Positions 33,418 through 42,776 of a stretch of 51,066 nucleotides of DNA are shown in pieces (positions within the stretch are counted from its first letter, which is position 1; every line of letters begins with the position of its first letter). The notes under the pieces are model-generated. The model worked only from the letters and a program-made list of their open reading frames with translations. It was not told the origin of the DNA and ran no database searches. Origin of the DNA: a bacterium (GTDB lineage: Bacteria; Bacillota; Clostridia; Lachnospirales; Lachnospiraceae); the NCBI GenBank assembly GCA_023666335.1, contig JAMPCE010000017.1:1-51066 (forward strand), given 5' to 3'. The translations under genes and the position numbers were made by a program.

Positions 33418-34974
33418 ATGGAACAGATCACTTATCTTGACGCACTGGAACGTGCACAGAAAACGGAAGAAAAACCCGACACCGTCTATACGCAGCGTAT
33501 GCGGGAAAAATTTCCCCTCTTCGGCATCGGAAGCCTTATCTACGCAGCTTTCTATGCCCTCTGTCTCTACAAAAACGCATCGGGAATCACCTACCCTTTT
33601 TTCGTCATCGGAACCCTTTGCTATTTCTTCTTCTGTATGAAAAAGTTAGGGGTTCCCTGCAAAAAAGGCAGCGCCTTTCCTATCGTCAGCGTCGTGCTGC
33701 TTGGCCTTTCCAACTGCCTGACCGCTTCCCCGCAGCTTCTCCTTTTGAATAAGTGCGGCATCTTTCTTCTTACTTTTACGTTAATACTGCATACAGTATA
33801 CAATGATTCGTCCTGGGATCTGCCGCAGTATTTCGCCGCCATTTTCCGGACAATCGGCACGAGTTTCTGCTGCCTGTTTCGGCCCTTTGGCGACATGGTC
33901 TGTTATTTTGATGCAAAAAAACAGGAAAAAATCGAAAAGAAGGGCTATATTCTGCCGATTTTTATCGGTCTTCTCATCGCGGCGCCCCTGCTGTTTGTCA
34001 TGATGGCGCTCCTTGCCAGCGCAGACAAAGTCTTCGATCGGCTGTTGGTATCTGCCGCAAATCTTTTTCGCCTCTCGTCCTTTTCGGCAATGATCGAACT
34101 GGGCGCGCTCCTCGTCATTGTATTTTTCTGCTCTTACGCCGCCATCGCCGCTTTCTGCAAAAAAAGCGCGGAGCGGGAAACCACAGGGAAGAGAATGCTT
34201 TTCGATCCCGTGATCGCTATCGTGGTCACCGGACTTCTCAGCATTCCCTATCTGCTCTTTGTCGTGATTCAGATCGCTTATCTGTTCCTTGGCAGTCTGA
34301 CGCTCCCCGCAGGCTACACCTATGCGCAGTACGCCAGAGAAGGATTTTTCCAACTGCTTGCGGTCTGTGTCATCAACCTCGGAATCGTCCTGATCTGCCT
34401 GCGCCTCTTTCGGGAGAGTAAACTCTTAAAAGGCATCCTTCTCGTCCTGAGCGGCTGCACTTTTATCATGATCTTTTCAAGCGCCCTGCGCATGATTCTC
34501 TATATAGACACTTACGCGCTTACTTTTCTGCGTATTTTCGTACTATGGTCGCTGGCTGTCATCTTCCTTCTGATGGCAGGCGTCACCGCTTTCATCTTAT
34601 ACGGGCGGTTTCCCCTTTTCCGCTATGGCGTCGTGGTGGTCACGGTGTGTTATCTGGCGCTGTCCTTTTCGCATCCCGACTTTTTTATCGCGCGCTACAA
34701 TATCAGCCGGGACTGCGACAGAGATTATCTGAGCAGGCTTTCGGCGGACGCCGCGCCCGTGATCCTTGATCCCTCCTCCAATCCTTATCTGACCAGCGTG
34801 GAAGATATGCTGGAAAAGACAGCGGATTACACGGAGGATTACGAGAACTTCTACAACAATTACTGGATGAAGATCTATTATGACAAAACGGCGTACCGCA
34901 CGGAAGGAATCGGGCTGCGGAACTTTAACTTCTCTCTGTATCGGGCGGGGAAATTACTTTCTACTGCACAATAA
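33418..34974 (+). CDS. DUF4173/DUF4153-type polytopic membrane protein
   Basis: 518 residues with about eleven membrane helices. CFLLFRPFGDM-like stretch (SFCCLFRPFGDM), RMLFDP, LPAGYTYAQYAREGFFQLLA and SAYTLTF-like LYIDTYALTFLRIF with NISRDCDRDYLSRLSADAAP near the end match the DUF4173 pattern. GGAG lies nine bases before the ATG. It often follows a DUF2975-XRE pair. Its 3 prime end overlaps the end of the opposite giant gene by 14 bases. Function unknown. Confidence 0.85.
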   Translation: MEQITYLDALERAQKTEEKPDTVYTQRMREKFPLFGIGSLIYAAFYALCLYKNASGITYPFFVIGTLCYFFFCMKKLGVPCKKGSAFPIVSVVLLGLSNCLTASPQLLLLNKCGIFLLTFTLILHTVYNDSSWDLPQYFAAIFRTIGTSFCCLFRPFGDMVCYFDAKKQEKIEKKGYILPIFIGLLIAAPLLFVMMALLASADKVFDRLLVSAANLFRLSSFSAMIELGALLVIVFFCSYAAIAAFCKKSAERETTGKRMLFDPVIAIVVTGLLSIPYLLFVVIQIAYLFLGSLTLPAGYTYAQYAREGFFQLLAVCVINLGIVLICLRLFRESKLLKGILLVLSGCTFIMIFSSALRMILYIDTYALTFLRIFVLWSLAVIFLLMAGVTAFILYGRFPLFRYGVVVVTVCYLALSFSHPDFFIARYNISRDCDRDYLSRLSADAAPVILDPSSNPYLTSVEDMLEKTADYTEDYENFYNNYWMKIYYDKTAYRTEGIGLRNFNFSLYRAGKLLSTAQ

Positions 34975-37900
34975 ATGTCTTGCGGCACTCTCCGGTATAA
35001 TTTCCGACACCGCTTATGATGACCGTCGCCTCACCCTTGACACCGTTTCGCAGATAGCTCACCGTAAAGTCCCGTCCGGCTTTCAGAGAATTTTTGCCAA
35101 TCCTCACTTTCGGCACGGGCTTTACGGGAACACCTTTTAAGGTCTGGTTCGCTATCCTGTTTACCACCGCATCCGCCAGATCCGCAGGCGCGACCGCAAA
35201 GGTCAGGGTGAGCGGTTCGATCCCGCGCAGTTCCCCTTTTCCGCTGACCGTAACAGTGGCTGTTCCCACATTTTTATTATCTTTATAAGTAATCTTAACT
35301 GCCGTGCCTGTCTTTAAGTCGATCGCTTCCTCTCCCGCGTAGAAAGTGATCTTCGGTTTTAAAGCTTTCCCCGTATAAGTCTGTCCTTCGACCTCCGCCC
35401 GCAGGGTATTATAATCCCATGCCACGATCCGGAAAGTGGTCGTATTGATGCTGCCGCTGTAATTTCCCATACCCTTGACCGTAACTGCGGCAGTACCGAT
35501 CTTGGTATTATTTTTGTATGACAGTTTGTAGTCTTTCCCCTGCTCCAACGTTGTCCCCTTATCTTTTAAGACCACATCTGGCTTTAAGGCATAGCCTGTA
35601 TATTTTAAGTCCGCCACTGGATCTATGGTAAAACCCTGCCCCGGCACGTTTTTGTCCGCGATCGGACGCTTGTTGATCTTAAACGTGATGTTCTTACTGC
35701 CCGCATAGCTGCCGATGCCCTTTATCGTGACCGTGGCTTTTCCGGCATTGACATGGTTCTTATAAGAGACCTCATAGTGTGTACCCTGTTCGAGTGTGAT
35801 CTCTTTCGTCTTATCGCTCCTGTCCACGATGTGGACAGCGGGTTTCAGCTCCGCCCCCGTAAATGTCTGTGCAGGGACCCCGTCGATCTTTATCGTGGAT
35901 GCCGTGATCAGCTCCGCTTTCTCCACGATGCGGAACTGTGCCGTCACTGTACCGGTATAGCCGGACTTCTCTTTCCCTGTGACCGTGACCGTTCCGGTCC
36001 CCATTTCTGAGTTATTGGCATAAGCGGCGGTATAGCCGCCTGCGGGTATCTTTTTCTCCCTGCCGTCCGTTATCTCATATAGTTGTACGGCAGGCTTTAA
36101 CGCCCTGCCCGTATAAGCCATATCGTTTACACGGATCTCCAGCTCTCCCGTTTCCTGCGCCTGTGCCAGCTCCACCGGGCTGATCGTGAAAGGAAGCTCC
36201 ACTTTCCCGCTGTAGTTGCCCTTTCCTTTTACCGTGATCTTTGCCGTTCCCACAGCCTTGTTTTTGCTGTAAGAGACCGTGTAATCCTGATCCCGTACAA
36301 GGACCGCATTGCCCGCCTCCCGATCCGTCACCGTGACGGCAGGTTTGATAGCGCTTCCCGTATAGGTCTGCTCCGCGACCTGAGAGATCATCGCTTCCGT
36401 GAGCGGTTTTGCCACGATCTTATAGGAAAGCTTCTTCGTGCCCGTATAATTGCCGTTGCCTATGACAGTCACCGAAGCCGTTCCTTTCTTCACCGTATTC
36501 TCATAGACAAGCCGATAATCCGACCCCGGCATGAGCTGTTTCCCGTCTTTCGTCTTCACGGTAATGATCGGTCTGGTTGCCGCGCCGTTATAAGTAACGT
36601 CTGGAATCTTCTCAAACTTCATGCCTGAGATCGCTGTCCCCTTGATCTGGAAAGTCACGGTCTTTTGCCCGTTGTACTTTCCTTTTCCCGTGATGGTGAC
36701 ACCCGCTGTTCCGGCATTCCGATTGTTTGTATAAGCGACCGTATAATCCGTATTTTTTACAAGGTTCTTTCCCTTATAAGTGATCGTCAGCTCCGGCGTA
36801 TGCTCTTCTCCTGAAAAGTTTACTGCCGGAATCGCTTTCACGGAAATCTTGCTGATCGGATAGTAGATCATAAAGTCCCTGCTGATGCTTCCGCTGTACT
36901 TCCCTTTTCCCGTGACTGTCGCCGTTGCCTTGCCCTGTTCCTTATTGTCCTGATAAGTCACCATATAATCCGTATTATTCTTAAGGACTTCGCTGCCCCA
37001 CTTCACGGTCAGCTTCGGCTTGATGGCGCTGCCTGTGTGATACTGTGCGGGAATCGCCGAAACGCTGCATTCTGACAGCGGAATCTGCGCTCTCTCCTGA
37101 TCCGCAAAACAGGCATACAGAGTCACACTCTTTTTGATCGGCGTTTCTTCTGTATAAAGTGTGCCGGAAGCAGGCGTTTGATCATCATACCAGCCGATGA
37201 AATACGCGCCGTTTTTCGTCGGGTTTTTCGGAAATGGCACATTCTCTCCATACTTCGCATAAACAGTGGCAGTCTCTGCATCCGTCACAAAATGCACTTC
37301 ATAGACGGGCGCATATACCATCACGAAGTCACTCACCGCCGCAACGCCCTCCGTATCGGGTGTCACAACGATCTCCAGCGCCACTGCATCTTTCCCTGCA
37401 AGAAGCGCCGCGTCGATTGCCTCCTCCACAACGGCAGTCTCTCCCGCCGCGATCGGTTCAAAACTGCCGCCTGCATATTCTTCGCCTGTCGCTGAATCCC
37501 GCAAACTGACAGTTCCGCCGCAGGGCGTTTTCCCCGTATTGCGGATTCCGACGGACACGGTTCTGGTATCCGCAATGGAAATGACCTCCGCATCAAGCTG
37601 CAAAGATGCGCCGCCCAGAGTGATCCGGCTGCTGTTATTTTCCTGATTGACCTCCGTGCCGCCGCCGGACACCTTGACCGTATACTCCGCTTCCGCCGTG
37701 ATGATGTCCGGAGAAAATAACGCGGTCCCATATCCCGACTCTCCCGACTCTAACACGGTATCAATTGCTTTCGTCTCCAATTCCGTCCCGTCCGCTCCCA
37801 AAAGAGACAGGCTCAAATCTTCCGCCTTGACGGTTCCGTTGTTATACAAAAGTGCGGAAATCTCCAGCTTATCTTCTCCGCTCTCTACATCCTGTCGCAG

Positions 37901-40900
37901 CATACTGCCTACGCTCTGTATCGCGATATCATAGTAGCTGTGCGCAAGCGTTCCCGTAGACAGGCTGTTTTCCACTTCCTCCAACTGCTCGTTGACTTTC
38001 ATCCTATTATAGACAAGGATCGTATTGCCATTCTCTACAAAGCCGTCCGCATACTGGATATAATCTTCCTGATCCGTCACTTGTAATGCCGCCAAGAACC
38101 TGTCATCCTCGTATCCGATGCGATACAGGTCTGCTTTTCCGTCCCTGTTTATCGGGAAGATTACTTCCGGACAGCCTGCGCTATCCGATAACAGCGTGTA
38201 ATTGGAGGAGGGCAGACGGCTTTCACCGAACAGGGCTGTTTCTTTTCCCTCTCCGTTCAGGTAATAAATATCTCCCTCCTGATACCATGACAGGGTTTCC
38301 CCGCCATAAAGCGATACAAACGCTGTGCTGCTGACCTTTCCGTCTCCTAAGAATACTGCATCCCGATCCTGCGTAAGCAGCGCCACTCTGCCCGAAGACA
38401 GGTTAAGCTGCCCGTCCAGCTTTCCGGCTGCGTAGGCATAACCTGCTGCCCCGCCGATTTTTCCTGCATCCGCCGAAACAATACAATCCGCCTCTTCCTG
38501 TACAAAACGGATGCTCCAGAGACTGCTCTCCCTGTTTTCTCTGTCGAATGTCATGAGATTTTCCGTATCTCCGGAAATGATATCTTCGGAAATGATATCT
38601 TCGGAAATCGTATTCTCGGAAACCGTATTCTCGGAAACCGTATTTTCGGAAACCGTATTCTCTGGGACTGTTTTCTCCGGTTCTTCTGTCAGCGCGACAA
38701 ACTTTCGGAATGCGCCCGTCTCCGCAGCCTCTTGCAGTACCGCCCGATAAATTCGATTCGTTCCGGAAAGACCCAGCACGTTATCCGTCTCATTCTCATA
38801 CCAGTAAACGGATACGCTGCCGCCGTCTGAAACGATCTGCGGGTTTTGCTGGAACAAACCGTTTCCGCTCTGAATATCTCCCAGACTCACAAACCGATCC
38901 TGCTCTTTGTCATAGACCGCCGTATGTAATGTCAGACGCTTTGCGATTTCATTTAGCGTCAGATCCCCTTTCAGACTTTGCGTTCCGTTCTGCCATACCG
39001 CATAGATCTTCTCCCCGTCACTGTACAGATCCGGTGCAAAATCCGCCGTGCCGTCATCCGCCACCGCCTTTGGCTCGCTCCAGCTTTCCGCACTCCTGTC
39101 CCACAGAGAATAGACCAGCATGCTTCTGTCCGCTGCATCCCGTCCCGCTCCGGCATCCGTCAGATAAAAGAGCATGACCGTATCGCCCATGCGCACTACT
39201 TTAGGAATCACATCCAGACAAGCCCCGCTCTGCAAGGTCATTTCACCGAGACTGCCATCGGCGTTTACCTGATGATCCGGCGTCCACGCCGTCATAGCGC
39301 CGTCGCTGTTCAGATAACTGCGATCCAATTGCGCGTAGACTTTATCATTGTCTATCGCAAAACTTTTCGCCCAGCCGCTCTGACTTTTCGGTAATACAAC
39401 ATATTTTCCCTCTATGATTTTCCATGTCAGGAGATCCTCGCTAAACAGTTTTCCCTTAGCTCCCGCCTCGCCTTGAAAATAAAACTCATTCAATCCTCTG
39501 GCATCTTCCGGAAATATCTGATACTGCAATCCCAGCCCAGCCTTACCATAGATTCCCGCAGAAATGAACTTTTGAAATCCAGTGCCTCCATAGAGACCTA
39601 AATTGATCTCGCCGCCTGCTGCCAGAGAAGCGCTGATCCCTTCCGCTTTCGTAAAGGTGATACTGCCGTCTGCGTTGACTTTCCCCTCTATAGAAACCTC
39701 CACGACTACGGGAATAAATCCAAGCATTCCTCCCTGTTCCAGAGAAGCTTCCGCTGACAATTCCACGAACAGCTTCCCTCCGAAGCGATCCATCTCAAAC
39801 ACATTTCCCTCCAGATAGCCAATCACATCGAAATCCGCCTCTACCTGCGGCGCTTTCGCACCTTTTGATTTTCCCGCTTTTTTTAACTCTTTCGTAAAGT
39901 TGTCTTTATTTAATTTCTTTAATGTGGAAAACCAATCTTTATCTTTTTTGATCAGTTCCGTAGCATTGATGCCAATCTGCACCATACCGTCTGTCGTCAC
40001 CTTACCTTCTATCGGTGAATCCCCCAGATGCAATTTGAAGCTCTGCCCTGCCATAAACGGAGCGTCCGCCGGAATGCTGATCTCAACGTCTTCACCAAAA
40101 GATAATGTCCCGATATTGGGATTGATATCCACTACTCGGATTCCTAATTCCTTTTCTATGCAGCTATCCACGCCATCCTTTTTTTTCTTTAATTTCAAAG
40201 TTACCGGTTCTTCTTTGATAAACCGATCGCTCTGTATGTCTGAAAAAACACCGTCTGAACTTGCCGCGATCAATTTTCCACCGGAATAGATCTCGCAGCT
40301 TTCATAACTTGCATTTCCTAAGAGACATTGGATGGAAAAATGTTTTTTATCATATCGATTCAGGACCACTTCCTTTGTCAGAAGATCGAAATCTTCATCA
40401 TCCAGAGTCATAATAACCCCTGACATATCATCAGATAACACATATGTCGTACACCCTGATCCGGTTTTGCGAAAAGCAGTCTCCAGCGTCTGATAATTCT
40501 CCTTACTGATACGGATGGGTTCCCCGACTTTATAATCCGGCAATACTGCGTAACCAGTCTCCCCTGTTTTCACTTCCTGACCCAGATGCGTTATCTGTGC
40601 GCCAACGATCGGTTTTCCCAGAGAATCCAATACTTTTATGCCCTGTTTTGTTTGTGTTTCTATCGTCAGCCCGGCGTTCGGAGAAGAAGATGAGGCGGCG
40701 GTGGCAATGCTCCCGGGAGGCATGATCTGCTTTGGGAACGGACTATAATCGCTGGGGGAGTTCCACCCCCAAAGACTACCGTCTTCTTTTACTGCCATAC
40801 ATGAACCATAGTTTGATACCGCCTGCACATGATCCATCACCATACAAGGTCCTGCTGCGTCACGATCAAGAATATCATATCCCTCTTCTACTCCCAAACA

Positions 40901-41884
40901 ATTTCTGATTCCCCATGTCCAGAGACTGCCGTCTTTTTTGAGGGCTGCATGAACTTCGCGATCTCCAAGCGAAACTGCCTGCACATCATCCATGATCTTG
41001 ACCGGTTCTTCGATGGCTTCTCTTGTATCCCCAATCACCAAAGCCCTTTTCTCGTAAGAGCTACAATTCCATCCCCATACCCAAAGGCTGCCGTCTTTTT
41101 TGATTGCTGCACTTGTATTTATTCCAGCACAGGCATACACGACGTCATTCATGATCCAAACAGGCTGATCGGGACTTACCCAATCAGTCCTATCTGTTTC
41201 CCCATTTCCAAAGCAGCCATCATCATTCCATCCGCATGCCCAAAGACTTCCATCCGTTTTGAGGATTAACGCATGCCTCGATCCGCAGGAAATAGATGTA
41301 ACATTTTCCATAACCATTTCAGGCTTTGAGCTAATGCTGTTCCATCCCCATACCCAGAGCGTATGGTCTGTTTTGACCGCTCCATTAAAGTTGCAACCGT
41401 TTTCAAGCGATACCATCTCTACGTCATCCAAAATGGGAACCGGTGTATAACGAGCCGTATTCGTTCCATCCCCCACGTTATCTCCGTCTCCCCACGCCCA
41501 CAGAGACCCGTCCTGCTTAATTGCTGCACCACTACTATAGTCGCCAAAAGATACTGCTTTTACGTCTTCCATAATTTGAACAGGCTGGTCTGCCGCTTCT
41601 GTTGTCCCGTTTCCCAACTGACCAGTGCGATTATCACTTCCCCATGTCCAGAGACTGCCGTCTTTTTTTACAACTGCATAATTGCCCATTTTAGCCAAAA
41701 CAACCCCCTGACCATCCATCAGAGGATTCCCTAAGAGCATATCGCCTGATGCAGAAGTTTTTTCTTTTGCCTGCACCACAAAAAAGCTGTCTCCGCATTT
41801 TTCCGCAGAGGGAAGCAGAAACGCTATTGTCATCAGCCATGCGATACTTTTTGATATTTTTCTTCTTAAGTTCTCTGCGCTCAT
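34961..41884 (-). CDS. Giant secreted protein: seven RCC1 repeats, CARDB-like domains, nine C-terminal beta-repeats
   Basis: 2307 residues. A signal peptide (SKSIAWLMTIAFLLPSAEKC, likely cleavage after VQA) is followed by seven RCC1-like repeats (about 60-395) with the signature KKDGSLWTWG, enough for a closed seven-blade propeller; a carboxypeptidase-regulatory-like domain (about 411-470); a large unrecognised middle part; eight pentapeptide units of SENTV type (1069-1108); two CARDB-like sandwiches (about 1318-1525); a Listeria-Bacteroides repeat (ENVPFPKNPTKNGAYFIGWY); and nine repeats of 73-85 residues (about 1600-2307) with YTGSAIKPAVTV and GTATVTVKGKGNYSG, similar to MBG/Ig-like surface modules. 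No LPXTG motif, SLH domain or closing membrane helix is seen, so it may be released or held non-covalently. AAGGA before the ATG. It follows the PD-(D/E)XK-like gene by 60 bases and has no evident own promoter. Probably an adhesin or matrix protein; this is inferred from modules only. Confidence 0.85.
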   Translation of the reverse strand: MSAENLRRKISKSIAWLMTIAFLLPSAEKCGDSFFVVQAKEKTSASGDMLLGNPLMDGQGVVLAKMGNYAVVKKDGSLWTWGSDNRTGQLGNGTTEAADQPVQIMEDVKAVSFGDYSSGAAIKQDGSLWAWGDGDNVGDGTNTARYTPVPILDDVEMVSLENGCNFNGAVKTDHTLWVWGWNSISSKPEMVMENVTSISCGSRHALILKTDGSLWACGWNDDGCFGNGETDRTDWVSPDQPVWIMNDVVYACAGINTSAAIKKDGSLWVWGWNCSSYEKRALVIGDTREAIEEPVKIMDDVQAVSLGDREVHAALKKDGSLWTWGIRNCLGVEEGYDILDRDAAGPCMVMDHVQAVSNYGSCMAVKEDGSLWGWNSPSDYSPFPKQIMPPGSIATAASSSSPNAGLTIETQTKQGIKVLDSLGKPIVGAQITHLGQEVKTGETGYAVLPDYKVGEPIRISKENYQTLETAFRKTGSGCTTYVLSDDMSGVIMTLDDEDFDLLTKEVVLNRYDKKHFSIQCLLGNASYESCEIYSGGKLIAASSDGVFSDIQSDRFIKEEPVTLKLKKKKDGVDSCIEKELGIRVVDINPNIGTLSFGEDVEISIPADAPFMAGQSFKLHLGDSPIEGKVTTDGMVQIGINATELIKKDKDWFSTLKKLNKDNFTKELKKAGKSKGAKAPQVEADFDVIGYLEGNVFEMDRFGGKLFVELSAEASLEQGGMLGFIPVVVEVSIEGKVNADGSITFTKAEGISASLAAGGEINLGLYGGTGFQKFISAGIYGKAGLGLQYQIFPEDARGLNEFYFQGEAGAKGKLFSEDLLTWKIIEGKYVVLPKSQSGWAKSFAIDNDKVYAQLDRSYLNSDGAMTAWTPDHQVNADGSLGEMTLQSGACLDVIPKVVRMGDTVMLFYLTDAGAGRDAADRSMLVYSLWDRSAESWSEPKAVADDGTADFAPDLYSDGEKIYAVWQNGTQSLKGDLTLNEIAKRLTLHTAVYDKEQDRFVSLGDIQSGNGLFQQNPQIVSDGGSVSVYWYENETDNVLGLSGTNRIYRAVLQEAAETGAFRKFVALTEEPEKTVPENTVSENTVSENTVSENTISEDIISEDIISGDTENLMTFDRENRESSLWSIRFVQEEADCIVSADAGKIGGAAGYAYAAGKLDGQLNLSSGRVALLTQDRDAVFLGDGKVSSTAFVSLYGGETLSWYQEGDIYYLNGEGKETALFGESRLPSSNYTLLSDSAGCPEVIFPINRDGKADLYRIGYEDDRFLAALQVTDQEDYIQYADGFVENGNTILVYNRMKVNEQLEEVENSLSTGTLAHSYYDIAIQSVGSMLRQDVESGEDKLEISALLYNNGTVKAEDLSLSLLGADGTELETKAIDTVLESGESGYGTALFSPDIITAEAEYTVKVSGGGTEVNQENNSSRITLGGASLQLDAEVISIADTRTVSVGIRNTGKTPCGGTVSLRDSATGEEYAGGSFEPIAAGETAVVEEAIDAALLAGKDAVALEIVVTPDTEGVAAVSDFVMVYAPVYEVHFVTDAETATVYAKYGENVPFPKNPTKNGAYFIGWYDDQTPASGTLYTEETPIKKSVTLYACFADQERAQIPLSECSVSAIPAQYHTGSAIKPKLTVKWGSEVLKNNTDYMVTYQDNKEQGKATATVTGKGKYSGSISRDFMIYYPISKISVKAIPAVNFSGEEHTPELTITYKGKNLVKNTDYTVAYTNNRNAGTAGVTITGKGKYNGQKTVTFQIKGTAISGMKFEKIPDVTYNGAATRPIITVKTKDGKQLMPGSDYRLVYENTVKKGTASVTVIGNGNYTGTKKLSYKIVAKPLTEAMISQVAEQTYTGSAIKPAVTVTDREAGNAVLVRDQDYTVSYSKNKAVGTAKITVKGKGNYSGKVELPFTISPVELAQAQETGELEIRVNDMAYTGRALKPAVQLYEITDGREKKIPAGGYTAAYANNSEMGTGTVTVTGKEKSGYTGTVTAQFRIVEKAELITASTIKIDGVPAQTFTGAELKPAVHIVDRSDKTKEITLEQGTHYEVSYKNHVNAGKATVTIKGIGSYAGSKNITFKINKRPIADKNVPGQGFTIDPVADLKYTGYALKPDVVLKDKGTTLEQGKDYKLSYKNNTKIGTAAVTVKGMGNYSGSINTTTFRIVAWDYNTLRAEVEGQTYTGKALKPKITFYAGEEAIDLKTGTAVKITYKDNKNVGTATVTVSGKGELRGIEPLTLTFAVAPADLADAVVNRIANQTLKGVPVKPVPKVRIGKNSLKAGRDFTVSYLRNGVKGEATVIISGVGNYTGECRKTFIVQ
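38561..38680 (-). repeat. 15-base tandem repeat, eight units, in the giant gene
   Basis: Eight units of 15 bases encode PEKTV, PENTV, SENTV, SENTV, SENTI, SEDII, SEDII, SGDTE. Several neighbouring units differ by one base or none (AATGATATCTTCGGA twice). Because the unit is a multiple of three, gain or loss of units changes linker length but not the frame. Confidence 0.85.
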
Positions 41885-41944
41885 TTTTATATCCTTTATC
41901 TTTTCTGATATGATAAGAATGATTGCTTGTCCGCCTGTTCTATA

Positions 41945-42532
41945 TCAACTTTTCCACTGAATCTTTCGGAGAGAATTCAGCAGCTTTTCCCACATAACAT
42001 TAACTTCCTTTTCCCATATGATCTTATCGCTCGTTTTATCGAAATGTCCCAATGTGACTTTTTTCGGAATCTCAGACGAAAAACCGCGAAATTCCCATTC
42101 TAACCCATTTGTATATATCACCTTTTTAAAATATCTTTCGTGAGCATTTATCTGTCCCGAACTATGATAATCTAACGGGTTAAAAAAGTACTTCACTTCA
42201 ACAGCCCCGTATATTTCATTGTTTTCCGGGTGATCACTATCTGCCTCTTTTTGTTTATTGTACCCATCACCTAAAATTACAAAGTCAGGAAAACCGCTGT
42301 CACTATAGAAATTGCTTGTGTAAAACGCTTTGCATGTCTGTACACGCGACACATCGCGTAACGAGATATTCTTTTCCCACATACAACATCTGATAACCGC
42401 TGCAATCACTGAATAAAGTTCACATTCATAAGGATTTTGTCGGTCTATCAACTCAAGCTCCCTCTTATACCTGTCAAAGCTCCTTTTCACCCATTCAAAT
42501 TCCTCTTGATTTTCCGCATTATTGTTTAACAT
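41945..42532 (-). CDS. Uncharacterised PD-(D/E)XK nuclease-like protein
   Basis: 195 residues, soluble, no signal peptide. FPDFVILGDG (D83) followed by IYGAVEVKYF (E112, K114) has the D...ExK spacing of restriction-type nuclease folds, with ECEL (E37/E39 region) as a possible further acid. No named family recognised. The start is strong: AGGAGGAGG nine bases before the ATG. It is encoded just downstream of the inverted-repeat segment at 42558-42716 and 60 bases upstream of the giant gene, so it is the first gene that a promoter in that segment would drive. Whether it acts with the recombinase, in defence, or on the giant protein is unknown. Confidence 0.6.
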   Translation of the reverse strand: MLNNNAENQEEFEWVKRSFDRYKRELELIDRQNPYECELYSVIAAVIRCCMWEKNISLRDVSRVQTCKAFYTSNFYSDSGFPDFVILGDGYNKQKEADSDHPENNEIYGAVEVKYFFNPLDYHSSGQINAHERYFKKVIYTNGLEWEFRGFSSEIPKKVTLGHFDKTSDKIIWEKEVNVMWEKLLNSLRKIQWKS

Positions 42533-42557
42533 ACCGATCCTCCTCCTCTTTTGTTTG

Positions 42558-42575
42558 TTGGAAACCTATACTTTT
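42558..42575 (+). repeat. Left 18-base inverted repeat of a candidate invertible segment
   Basis: TTGGAAACCTATACTTTT, an exact inverse of 42699-42716. Each copy has partial internal symmetry of the form GGAAA-N2-TATA-N2-TTTCC (this copy with one decayed arm), as serine-recombinase crossover sites do. It lies immediately upstream of the ribosome binding site of the 41945-42532 gene. Confidence 0.75.
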
Positions 42576-42698
42576 TCGTTGCTGTGTATTCCATTATAAA
42601 TTCCTGGAATATTTGTGGATATTTTCCTTATTCAGGTTGCTATTCACAAAATCTTATGTTATTATGACGATGTATATCGCATCAAAACAATTCTGCGG
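42576..42698. other. Candidate invertible promoter segment
   Basis: 123 bases enclosed by the 18-base inverted repeats. On the plus strand TTGCTA (42637-42642), 17 bases, TATTAT (42660-42665) is a fair promoter pointing away from the downstream nuclease-like and giant genes. On the minus strand there is a perfect TATAAT (42593-42598) with a poor -35 and a weak TTGTTT-18-CATAAT pair. Inversion would turn the better promoter toward the two genes. Inversion has not been shown; it is inferred from repeats, promoter-like motifs and the recombinase gene 60 bases away. Confidence 0.5.
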
Positions 42699-42716
42699 AA
42701 AAGTATAGGTTTCCAA
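42699..42716 (-). repeat. Right 18-base inverted repeat of a candidate invertible segment
   Basis: AAAAGTATAGGTTTCCAA, exact inverse of 42558-42575. With two more bases it reads as the near-dyad CGGAAAAG-TATA-GGTTTCCA... centred on TATA. It lies 60 bases beyond the recombinase stop. Confidence 0.75.
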
Positions 42717-42776
42717 TCTTCTTATGATTTTTTAATTTTTCAAAAAAATTCCATTTTTTTCGTGATTAATTTCAAC

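Noticed and set aside
42558..42716. Inverted repeats as ends of a miniature transposon
   Set aside because: No target-site duplication is seen (flanks TTTGTTTG and TCTTCTT do not match), and the position before a ribosome binding site with a recombinase nearby fits a switch better; not fully excluded.
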